Positions 55,520-64,000 of a stretch of 64,000 nucleotides of DNA are shown here, in pieces. The translations under genes and the position numbers were made by a program. The notes beneath the pieces are model-generated. The model worked only from the letters and a program-made list of their open reading frames with translations. It did no database searches and was not told the DNA's origin. Source of the stretch: Gelatoporia subvermispora B (Eukaryota > Basidiomycota > Agaricomycetes > Polyporales > Gelatoporiaceae); contig KB445824.1 in assembly GCA_000320605.2 (NCBI GenBank), positions 20,001-84,000 on the forward strand. Direction: 5' to 3'. Position 1 is the first letter of the stretch; every line of letters starts with the position of its first letter.

Positions 55520-57492
55520 TCACGCCTCAGCCTCCCCCCGCCCAACGCTCACGCCCAGATCCCTCAGCGTGCCCTCCCCAATCTCATACACCCACCCATG
55601 CACCCACACATCGCGCCCCTTCTCCCACGCGCCGCGCATCACCGCGCTCCGCACGACGTTCCGCACCTGCGCCTTCACATTCTCCTCCACGAGCTCCGCG
55701 ACGCCGAGCTTGCCCTCCCTTGCGAGGGCCGTGAGCGGCGCGAGCCAGCGGGCGAGCGGCGTGCCGGACGCGGCGGGGTCCGCGGGCGCCTGCGCGGCGG
55801 CGTGGCACGCGGCGGCGCCCCCGCAGTGCGTGTGCCCGACGATGACCACGTGCGTGACGCCGAGGTGCTCGACGGCGTACGTGAGCACGGCGAGCGCGCT
55901 GTCGTCGTCCGGGTGGAACTGGCTGTGGGCGCGTCAGCTCGGGTTCGGGCTGGAGGAGAGGGGAGAGGAAGAGCGGGTGGGCGGGAGCCCGGCGAACGCG
56001 GAGTGGGGGCGGGACGTGGCGGTTGTGATATTGGCTAGCGCAGCAGGTATGCACGGGGTGCACGTCGCTATCCACGGGCGGATGCGGCAGGAAAAGTGCA
56101 AAGCCCGGAATGAGCTTGGGTACCTCGGGCAGGAGCCACAACGCCGAGTCTGCAGCGGTGCGTGCTGCACGTCCTGGAGACGCGCAGAGGTCGCATCTGC
56201 CTGGATATGACGTGCGGCCGTGCGGGCGTACGGGCACGTTCGCTCCAGAACATCGTCTGAAGCTATCAAGCAGGCCTACGCCACCTCAGATGTGCAATTC
56301 CTTGCATCGGGGCCCGTCCAGAGCGCGAGCCTGCACTTCCTAGTGCTAAACGCACCCTCCGCATCTGACGTTCCCGACCCACAGCAGGGCAGGATTTGAA
56401 CCAGTGCGCGGGCCGCGCGGAGCCAGAACGGCGTAGGAGCAGTCGTGGCAAGGAGATAATGTGAAATAGGAGGATGGGAATTGGCCGGAGGACCAGAGGT
56501 ACGGGACATGGGAAATTGCAGGAGCAGGAAGGCACAAGGGGGGCGAGACTCACTTGGCGATGTTGCGGTGGACGAAGATGTCACCGGGGCGCGAGGCGGT
56601 GACGACGGACTCGGGCACGCGCGAGTCGGCGCAGCCGATCCAGAGCACCTGTCGTAGCATATAGTCAGCTGGCGTTCTGAATTTGCAACTTTTGATATCT
56701 GAATCACACCAAAGGGACGATATGTGAAGATGTGGGATGGGCAGATGACAACACCCGCGACAGAGTTGAGCCCGCCCGCCGCCCCTGGGCCACCGGCTCA
56801 GATGTGGCGGGGAACGTAAGAGGCGACTCGGGACGAGCCTTCGGCGCGGCGGACGAGCGCGTACATCCACGTTTCTCCCGACGCCAAGTCGCCAGAGCGC
56901 GGCGCGCGTGATTGGCGGGATCAGACCGCGCTCATTGTGGCGGCGTTGAAGCCCGCCTCTGAGCGCGGCGGGGAAGGCGCATATAGTCACTGGGCTCGTC
57001 GAGTGCAGCGATAAGAGGCTTGCGAGAGCGTCTGGGCGCAGAATTGGCCGCCGCCACGTCCGCCCGCTATGAGCGGAGCGCATACACGGCACGCTAGGCG
57101 GCCTTGTGAGCGCGTACGGCAGTGCGCCCTGTGACGGAATGCCGCGCCAAGGCGCGGAGTGACGGCTAATAGCCTGTGGTTGCTCGTGAATGAGAACGCG
57201 GGGCCGGTGGCCGCCAGCGTGGGGCCACCAGCAGACGATAATGTTCAATTACGCCCTAGCGCGTTCCCCGCGGCCGCCAGCGAGCTGGCAGGTATCTCGA
57301 GACCTCGCCGGCCCACGATTCATAGAGGTGTACAGGGACGCCACGAGAAATGGGAAGGGGGGAACGCCAGCTCACCTTAGGAGCCTGTCCCTGTGTGCAC
57401 TGCTCGAAGAAGGCGGGCTCTGCCTTCTGGACGTCGGCGGCCCACTGCTTGTTGTTGGCGAGGAGGCTCGCGAGGACGTGGTCGTAGAACAT
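55520..57492 (-). CDS. Beta-class carbonic anhydrase
   Basis: Zinc enzyme interconverting CO2 and bicarbonate, needed in fungi for carboxylation at low CO2 and for CO2 sensing. Three exons on the minus strand, 57492-57376, 56648-56554 and 55922-55520, join in phase to 204 residues. Zinc ligands and the Asp/Arg dyad are all present: CADSR (Cys45, Asp47, Arg49) and GHTHCGG (His101, Cys104). The N terminus (MFYDHVLASLLANNKQWAAD) lacks a clear mitochondrial targeting peptide, so it is probably cytosolic. Both introns are long for this genome (727 and 631 bp against the usual 50-65) and GC-rich. Codon choice is strongly GC at third positions. A truncated copy lies inverted at 61343-61650. Confidence 0.93.
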
Positions 57493-58590
57493 GATTAGAG
57501 TCCGAGTTCGCGTTTGCTGGCAAGAGATGGATGGTGGGTGTGGTAAGATATGGGTATGCGAGCGCCTGGCTGAATACGATAAGGCGCGGATGGGGCGTTC
57601 TAATACGATTAACGTCTAAGGCACGACTGGGTGCTAAAAGCGGTCCACGGGTGCGCAGCGCGGGTGGAAGGCGGGAAGGCGAAGGGGGGCGGCGTGGTAG
57701 CGGCGAGAGAGGCGAACGGCGGGTTGGGGCAAGATAAGGCTGGGGCGTGACGCTGACAGCGGCGGCGTGTGTTCGGGCGTGGTGGATGGCAACGGCGTCG
57801 TGCGAGATGATGCCGTCTGTCTTATACGCCCGCCGCGGACACGCTCGCCACCCGCAGCCGTCCAACCGGGGCGCATCGTTTCTCAGCGGGTGCGACGCTC
57901 GCCTCGCCCGAAGCCGATACACCCGCTCGACACAGCGAGACTGCAAGGCGAGGCTATTTTGAGGTTACTGCACGCATACGAGCCTCCCATTTTGCAATTG
58001 CAATTCGTGATGGTCGACCGCACGAGCCTGCGCGCCCCGCGGCTGTGTTCTCTGCTTCCACCACCACCAACGCCGTCCTGCCCGTATCTCAGCACGCCAA
58101 CGCGTTTTCGTGCTTACCTGCACAACGTGCCCGCCGTCGGGCGCGAGCGCGCATGCTCGTCATCGCAGTGGGGCCGCGCGGGCCTATCCTATCCTGTCCG
58201 ATTCAAGAGCCGAATAAACCCGAGGCGAGGCGTGCGTCTGGTCGTCACCGCCATCCTCAGGTCGTCGTCCTCGCCGTCATATCCGCCCAGGCAGCAACGC
58301 AGAAGTCGACAGCACCAGCGGAGGGACAGCAGCAGCTCGGAGAAGCGTCCGGACAGCAAATTTTGCCCCGTGTCCTCTATATACAGCTCCGAGACCGGCG
58401 CTTCGTGGCCCAGAATCCCGCAATACAAATTCGTACCCCCCTGCCGCGTGCGGATTGGTTTCGACGCTGTGCGACTCGACGCCGGGCCAATCGCGCGCGG
58501 CGATGCCCCGAGCACGCTAGACTGTGATGGGGAGATATCGATGGGGATTTGTAGAGGATTTGTAGTACGGAGAGGCCGCATCACGATCCG
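57493..58590. other. Upstream region of the carbonic anhydrase and inverted-repeat arm
   Basis: 57.5-57.9 kb is GC-rich and should hold the anhydrase promoter. 58030-58590 is the inverted partner of 49810-50360. The long ORF 57767-58645 (plus) is not supported as a gene. Confidence 0.45.
58030..58590. repeat. Inverted repeat arm, partner at 49810-50360
   Basis: See the partner arm. Here the sequence runs into the tandem-repeat tract at its right end: the block GGACGACTCGTGAGCTT closing the arm recurs at about 58870 and, with changes, inverted at about 49800. Confidence 0.7.
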
Positions 58591-58591
58591 C

Positions 58592-60275
58592 GGACGACTC
58601 GTGAGCTTCTTGCAATTCGTCTCGTGCTCACTCTGCGTTGCCTAGCAGGCCCAGTATGACTCAACCGGATACTCTTAACGCATCACACTTGTCTTGTGGA
58701 CGTTCGCAGCTATGTTTGACCTCCTGGACCTTTTCCTGACCCTCGGCGGCGACGCTCTCTTACCGGCCGCGGAACCCCACCTTTGCTCGTGTGACCGTTC
58801 GTCACCACAACGACCTGCGCGCTCCCTGTCAGGGAATCTGCAGTACGGAGCGGCCGTATCGTGGTTGACGGACGACTCGTGAGCTTTCTTGTTTGTTCGC
58901 CTGGGGCTCACTCTGCATCTCCCAGCAAGTCCGGCATGACTCGACCGGATATTCTCAACGTACCAGACCGGACTTGTGGATGCTGCCAGCTGTGTTTTAC
59001 CTCCTGGACCTGTTCTTGGACCTCAGCGGCGACACTCGGTTCCGGTCGCGGAACGTCGCCTTTGCTCGTGTAACTCCATCCCTCTCCACAAGTGCCTGCA
59101 CAGTCCTCCTTGGAAGCACACGACGACCTAGCACCCAGGACTGCATACAACGATCCGGGGACACATATGTTCACACTCATGTCTCGACCCGCGCGTCGTA
59201 CGCGCGAGAAAACACTACTGTCTCCCATCTCTTAGCATACTTCGGCGGCAGCAACGGTATTCTCTCTGTTCCGAGCGCCGGACACCATCTTCGCTCGTGC
59301 AACTCCGTCCGTCACCACGACTACCTGTACAATGCATGCTGGAGGCGCATACAACGGCCCGGCACGCATATATCCACACCCATACCTCGACTTGCACCTC
59401 GTATATCCAGGAAAGCCCATCCTGTCTTCCCATTCCACGGTTCCTCATCCGCCCTCCGTCTAAAAGCCAACAACCCAAGACGAACTCTCTCTCACTACAA
59501 GACGCGCACCCTGCCGACTTCGATCGCGTCCGGACAACTCTGGGGCCGTTTGCTCCCTGGACGCATCAGGTTGTTCGGGCGCTCTGGGCTGCACTTATGG
59601 ACTGGACGACGCCTCCCCCGAGGCTCTGGTGGACCCTACGCGTCGTCCCTCCTGCATGTGCGGTCCCCTCTCCGCTCCCCGGACCCTCGTCTCATCTGGC
59701 CCGCACTAAGAGCCAACAACCCAAGACGAACATTCTCGCTACAAGATGCGCAGCCTGTCGACTTCGACTGCCCGTCCAGACGACTTTGAAGCCGTCTGCT
59801 CCCGGGGCGCATCAGAGTGTCCGGGCGCTCTGGGCGGCATTCATGGACATGGGCCGGACGATTGTCTCAACCGTGGCTGCAGTGGATCCCCGCACGTCGT
59901 CTCTCCTACATGTGTGGTCCCCTATCTGCTCCCGAACCCTCGTCTTGTCTGGCCCGCACCAAAATGTAGCAGCATGAGACGGCCGTTTCCGCCGCTCACC
60001 GTACGGCGCGTACTCCGCCGTTCTGCGCCCCATGCCTTCTAGCTTCTCACGAAGTGCCAAGCACGTTTGTCGACCGCGAGTCCAAACCAGTCGAAAGCCG
60101 TCTCCTGCCGGGACGCACAACAATCTTCACTTCTGTCTTTGCTCGTGTGACTCCTTCCATTGCGCTTGTACAGTCCCTGTCCAAAGTGCATACACTCTCC
60201 CAGGACTGCACAACGACCCGCGAACGCGTACATTCACACTTGTCTCTCGCCTCATGCATCGCACCTGCAGGAGGA
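58592..60275. repeat. Tract of diverged tandem and dispersed direct repeats
   Basis: Three kinds of direct repeat can be read. Unit one: 58592-58760 and 58866-59040 (both with GACCTCCTGGACCT or TACCTCCTGGACCT and a TATTCTCAACG/TACTCTTAACG block). Unit two: 59465-59702 and 59703-59945, about 240 bp each (AGCCAACAACCCAAGACGAAC, CGGGCGCTCTGGGC). Unit three: starts near 59056, 59278 and 60139 (GCTCGTGTAACTCC, GCTCGTGCAACTCC, GCTCGTGTGACTCC, then ACAACG...CATTCACAC-like blocks). All lie in the same direction and are C/T-rich on the plus strand. ORFs through the tract (for example 58893-59789) look like composition artefacts. Confidence 0.65.
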
Positions 60276-61342
60276 GGATAGGAGAAGGTTATATTATCCA
60301 GCTCGGTCGCTCGCGATCTCATCATCACCCGTCTTCTACCGGAACTCGTAGGACCTTCCTCTTGCTGCCAGCGCAATTTTCGGACGGGGCGATGCCCTCC
60401 CTCGGAGCTCTAGAGGACCATCCGCACGTCGTCTCTCCTCCCGATATGTCTCTCGTCTGGGCAATCCGTCCTAGCCCTCCTCCTGGAATCAACAAACTGC
60501 TGGACGTAGGCATTCATGCCACTTAGGATCCTGGATGTCTGCGGCACCACTGCTATCTAATATCACTTATATCTTTCCGCCACGCACGCACCAGCACCAG
60601 TCAAGCGCTCACTCCGATGGTGCACCTTTCGATCATCCAAGAATCATCTGTTGGGCTACGGCCGTTATGGTCTCACTATCTGCACTGCACAGCTTGGCTC
60701 CGATCACGGCACTCCTCTCGCTAAGAGAACAATGTGCGCATATAGGCCGGTGATTACATGATCGTACATATGGAGGGCGAGACAATTAATCGTAGCAAGT
60801 TGAGTCAGCATGAACAGCATAACAGTATTCGGTGAGTCTCAACAATCGAAAGACGATGTATGCATATGGGCCGGTGAATAACTGATCATATGTATGGCAG
60901 GAGAAACAGTCGCTATCGGTCAGATGAGCACGAGGAATCAACAATGTCCGGTGTATCAGAACATATCATCAAACATTTCTGTAGCTCCGTTTGTTACCGG
61001 TGAAGGACGGATGGATGGACAGTAGGTTCTCATAGGGACTCAGAGGAATTGGGGTCTACATGTGTACGATAAGGAATTCATCGAGTATATGATTGGGTGG
61101 GTGGGATGGACCCACCTTGTACGTATTCTGGTGGCCATGATGGTGGCGTTGCGCTTAACGTCGTTCTGCCTCCCGCCATGATTTGTAAATTCGATATACC
61201 ACCGATCTCCCAAGACCGTTCAGAACCACCGAAGTGCTTCTCCACGTTCACACCGGGCATTTGACGCTGCCCGCTACTTCTCCCTCCCTCCCTTCCTCTA
61301 TTATATCACCAATCCGAACTCCGAGCTGACCTGCCCCCAGCT
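60276..61342. other. Region with no supported gene
   Basis: About 1.1 kb. Short ORFs only. Two imperfect direct copies of a CATATGxGCCGGTGA block occur near 60740 and 60865. Confidence 0.4.
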
Positions 61343-61650
61343 AATGACACCGCGACGACGACAGCGCTCGCCGTGCTCAGGCCGCGGACCCCGCCGCCTC
61401 TGGCACGCCGCTCAGCCGTTGGTTCGAGCCGCTCACGACCCTCGCAGGGGAGGGTAAGCTCGGCGTGGCGGAGCTTGCGGAGGAGGATGTGAAGGCGCAG
61501 GTGCGGAATGTGGTGGAGAGTACTGTGATGCACGGCGCGTGGGAGAAGGGGCGCGATGTGTGGGTGCATGGGTGGGTGTATGAGGTTGGGGAGGGCACGC
61601 TGAGGGATTTGGGCGTGAGCGTTGGGCGGGAGAGGCTGAGGCGTGAGTGA
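61343..61650 (+). pseudogene. Truncated beta-carbonic anhydrase copy
   Basis: Copy of the third exon of the intact gene. It starts in the ACGACGACAGCGC block (Asp-Asp-Asp-Ser of the intact protein) and then skips about 120 bp, deleting the whole GHTHCGG zinc-ligand segment. The remainder reads AASGTPLSRW-like, then GVAELAEEDVKAQVRNVVES and the conserved tail WVHGWVYEVGEGTLRDLGVSVGR. Exons 1 and 2 are absent. It cannot be an active enzyme. Confidence 0.85.
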
Positions 61651-61891
61651 TTGAGTGAGGAGTGAATAATTGTGAAGCGTGCGCTGTGTATACCTTGTCG
61701 TTTTGTATGCGATTAATGATTAATCTGTGATTCTTCGAAGTCAGGATATCACTGTGAGTCTGTCAAACGAAACGACATGTGGTGTACAAAGAGAGGCATC
61801 CACAGCGCGAACAAGTGCACAAAAAGGAGGGAGGAAAGTAGAGAATTTTCTGATGCAAACTAAACTACAACTCTGGAGGCACTGAGGTTTC

Positions 61892-63534
61892 TCAAAACAG
61901 ATCTCGTCTTTCCACCAGGACCAAGTATCTACCTCCCCACTTGTCATTTCGTCGCGCCCACATCCTGGGGAACATTGGCGACCCATCTCCAAATTTGGGC
62001 CAGTCCCCATATTGGTAAGCTCGACGTCTACGGTTCGAGTTTTTGATAATTATGCGGCCTGTTGCTTTGGACGAATTGATGAAGCTGTCCAGCATGTCAC
62101 TGGATTTGCGCATCCAGGACACCTGTAACTCGTCCACTGCATCATACTCGAAACAAATCTCAGTAAACAGCAGAGAGCTGTATGCACGATGCGGATGGTG
62201 GGCCGGGGATAGTTTGCGATGAGTTTCGCATGTCAGGAATGCGTGCCCATCGAGGTTGAGCTCTAAGGAGGTGACGCTCTTCCAGATCCCAGGGAGTGCT
62301 AGCAGCTTTCCATAGTCTGATAATCTGGAACCGTTGATCTGTCAAAGAGCACAGAGCCGCTAAGCACTTGGTAGCGATCTTTATGACGGCCTGACTCACC
62401 TTCAAATGCTGTATGCGCATATGTTCGGAAACCTGTGCATACTTGCATGGGCCATCTGGTTCTCTTCGCCACCAGGTACTGTAAATGGAGACAGTGCCCA
62501 AATTCGGGAAGGCACCAATGAGTCTAAGGAAATCGTAGAAACTCCCGAATATGCAATTCCTGAGTGCGAGCACATGGAGATGTGTAAATCGTTTCGCGAG
62601 CGCTAAATCTCGGGCGCGAAGAGGAGGGAAAGGAGCGGACGTGGGTTCCCCGCCAACAACGTGGAGTGAAGACAGACTGGGCAATTCTCCTGCAAAGCGC
62701 CATAGGAAGCGAACGAGCAGCTCTGCTGTCACATCACATACACGAATAAGCGAGGCGGCTAGAGGTTGTTTCTGAATGTGACGTTGTATACAGATGAGAT
62801 CTGTTGGCTGGCGAATTTCTTTTGTGCTTGCATGACCATAAGCCAGAATGACATGCTTTGTTACGCATAGAAGTAATTTGCAGGTACGCCCAAGTGAGAC
62901 GAGTACTTTTGCATCACTTAGATGGTCAGTGACAAGGTACCACACATCGATAGGTAGAGAGCCGGGATTGAGGACGATGTGTGGGTTGCGCATATTACTT
63001 TCGGTGTCGGCTCATGAGCGAAAGATAGCTTCAATAAACAAGGATGTGTATAACGCACCATGGTAAATAGTGCAGAATCCCCCACAAAGTGTCGTTTCTC
63101 TGTCTCTTTCTCACTGCCTTTCGGTCTCGATCTCGTTTCCGTTTCCGTTCCCGTACTACCTTCCCCTGTGCTTGCTCCCGCATCATCTTCTCCATGCGCT
63201 CCGCTATCTGCTGTTGTACGCGCTCCCATTCTAGCGCCAATACCAGATGCCGTGCCCCCTGCCGTGCCCCCTGCCGAGCCCGTTCCTGTGCCCGCTGCCG
63301 CTCTCGTGCCCGCTCTCGTGCCCGCTCCCGTGCCTGTTCCCGTGCCTGCTCCTGCTCGAGATCCTGCTCCCGTCCTCGTCCTCGTTCTCGCCGCCGCCGT
63401 TCCCTTTCCTGTTCCCATGTCCATTCGAGTTCCCGCTCCTTTCTCATTTCCCTTTTATCCTTCCGCTTGTCCCGTTTTGCTCTAATAGCCCATATTTTGC
63501 GTGTTTGCATTGAACCTCTGTTCACTGGTGTCAT
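61892..63534 (-). CDS. F-box-like protein with charged helical N terminus, family member H
   Basis: Inverted paralogue of member G. Three exons on the minus strand keep phase: 63534-63059, 62997-62400, 62338-61892, giving 506 residues. Exon 1 is Arg/Glu/Gln-rich (EREQDLEQEQAREQ type pattern: EQAREQARERARERARERQR) and ends NDTLWGILHYLPW. Exon 2 gives C-N-MRNPHIVLNPGSLPIDVWYL, GRTCKLLLCVTK and FGSFYDFLRLIGAFPNL. Exon 3 begins INGSRLSDYGKLLALPGI and ends at 61892. The core is well conserved with G while the last exon has diverged strongly after the first 30 residues. The start is the ATG at 63534 (TPVNRGSMQTRKIW); the open frame upstream begins with GTG. Both copies keep intact splice sites and frames, which suggests both are still used. 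Confidence 0.7.
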
Positions 63535-63580
63535 TAATGCGTTCACATATGTATCGAGTTGACCGAATTATTTAGAGTTG

Positions 63581-64000
63581 TACAGCAATAAACGATGGAT
63601 GGGGCGTTTGCGAGGTATAGATGTATGACTGACTGAGTGGTAGTGCATGACACGAAATTATATGCGGTCCTGGGCTAGCCTCATGGGATCAAAATAACTA
63701 CAGATTTACGTCCTGTACACTTTGAATCAGAAGATTTGTGTAAGATATGTGCATTTTTCCTCAAAGACACCTCATGAAATTGTGCTTCAGTACGCATTTA
63801 GCAGCCTATTATAGCCAACGAGACCGCCGTAATCCAAAATCTTGCAGCGAATCAGTACGATGCTCGGTTGTTCCGATGTCGGGACTTCGAGAGACGCCGT
63901 CATTGCAGCGAAGGTCCCAAATCCTGACATATGGAGGCTGTACGTGTCTAACAACGTGTTCACCCTTCCCTAGAACTCATCAGCGTCGTTATGCTTGTAT
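63581..64000. other. Right edge, no gene seen
   Basis: About 420 bp upstream of member H. No ORF of note; presumably its promoter. Confidence 0.45.

Larger units (their letters stand above)
53100..55930. repeat. Inverted segmental duplication, left copy
   Basis: Contains F-box member G and the 3' part of the beta-carbonic anhydrase, and is matched in opposite orientation by 61330-63580. Shared blocks include the 3' flank of the anhydrase (TTTTGTATGC and GATTAATCTGTGAT, inverted here). The left copy has about 400 bp more between the F-box gene and the anhydrase. Confidence 0.75.
61330..63580. repeat. Inverted segmental duplication, right copy
   Basis: Opposite orientation to 53100-55930. Order from left to right: truncated carbonic anhydrase (plus), shared 3' flank, F-box member H (minus), shared upstream region. 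Confidence 0.75.

Noticed and set aside
56385..56410. tRNA T-arm-like sequence (GGATTTGAACC on the plus strand)
   Set aside because: The flanking bases do not form a T-stem, and no acceptor or D-arm can be placed around it; it lies inside a long intron.
57767..58645. 292-codon ORF on the plus strand, partly conserved at 49734-50489 (minus)
   Set aside because: The conserved part lies in the inverted repeat; differences between copies change amino acids in every frame at similar rates, so coding constraint is not shown.
58893..59789. 298-codon ORF on the plus strand
   Set aside because: It runs through the tandem-repeat tract, has no consistent repeat-level conservation and no family features.
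63060..63485. Pro/Val/Ala-rich and Ser/Arg/Cys-rich ORFs on the plus strand
   Set aside because: Antisense readings of the Arg/Glu-rich first exon of F-box member H; the repetitive codons open all frames.

Overview
The window looks like chromosomal DNA of a filamentous basidiomycete (Agaricomycetes). Genes are dense and split by many GT-AG introns of about 50-65 bp. The gene set is typical of wood- and litter-associated mushrooms: tandem P450s, a GPI-type GH79 glycosidase, a DUF6534-type membrane protein, expanded F-box genes. No bacterial, plastid or viral genome structure was seen, and no credible tRNA or rRNA. Exon joins were worked out by hand from splice sites, reading frame and agreement between paralogues; nothing was aligned by program.

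Left part (1-34 kb), mostly conserved single-copy genes: the 3' end of a dynamin-like GTPase gene; two tandem P450 genes (2153-4300, 4841-6998) with the same nine-exon structure; a small coiled-coil gene (minus); a UBP6/USP14 proteasome deubiquitinase (8651-10813); a decayed F-box gene; a GH79 glucuronidase-type gene (minus) with an apparent one-base frameshift; a 457-bp hAT-like MITE at 18.1-18.5 kb; a BAP31/YET3-type ER protein; a DUF6534 membrane protein; a BAG-domain protein; a cytidine-deaminase-fold protein with a frame break; a protein with two RNase H1 N-terminal (viroplasmin) domains; and a minus-strand pair, a WD40 protein and a conserved basidiomycete protein.

Right part (34.7-63.5 kb), a lineage-specific cluster of F-box-like genes. 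I count six readable copies (34.7, 39.9, 45.2, 47.6, 53.2 and 61.9 kb), one with an unresolved start (38.0 kb), one pseudogene (41.7 kb) and one fragment (52.4 kb). Most share one plan: a divergent, charged or acidic N-terminal exon that ends in a short motif I-L-x-[YHI]-[LI]-P, an intron, a near constant second exon (usually 595-598 bp) with the F-box and leucine-rich helices, then a fast-diverging last exon. In the two outermost copies the N-terminal exon is an Arg/Glu/Gln-rich helix of about 140-160 residues.

The cluster is heavily rearranged. There is a direct duplication (39.6-41.5 and 47.4-49.3 kb) and an inverted segmental duplication (53.1-55.9 and 61.3-63.6 kb) that flanks an intact beta-carbonic anhydrase and carries a broken copy of it. 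There is also a 1.3-kb palindrome with an F-box fragment at its centre, an inverted repeat pair (49.8-50.4 and 58.0-58.6 kb), and a tandem-repeat tract at 58.6-60.3 kb. The F-box array and its N-terminal exon motif is the part most likely to be undescribed.
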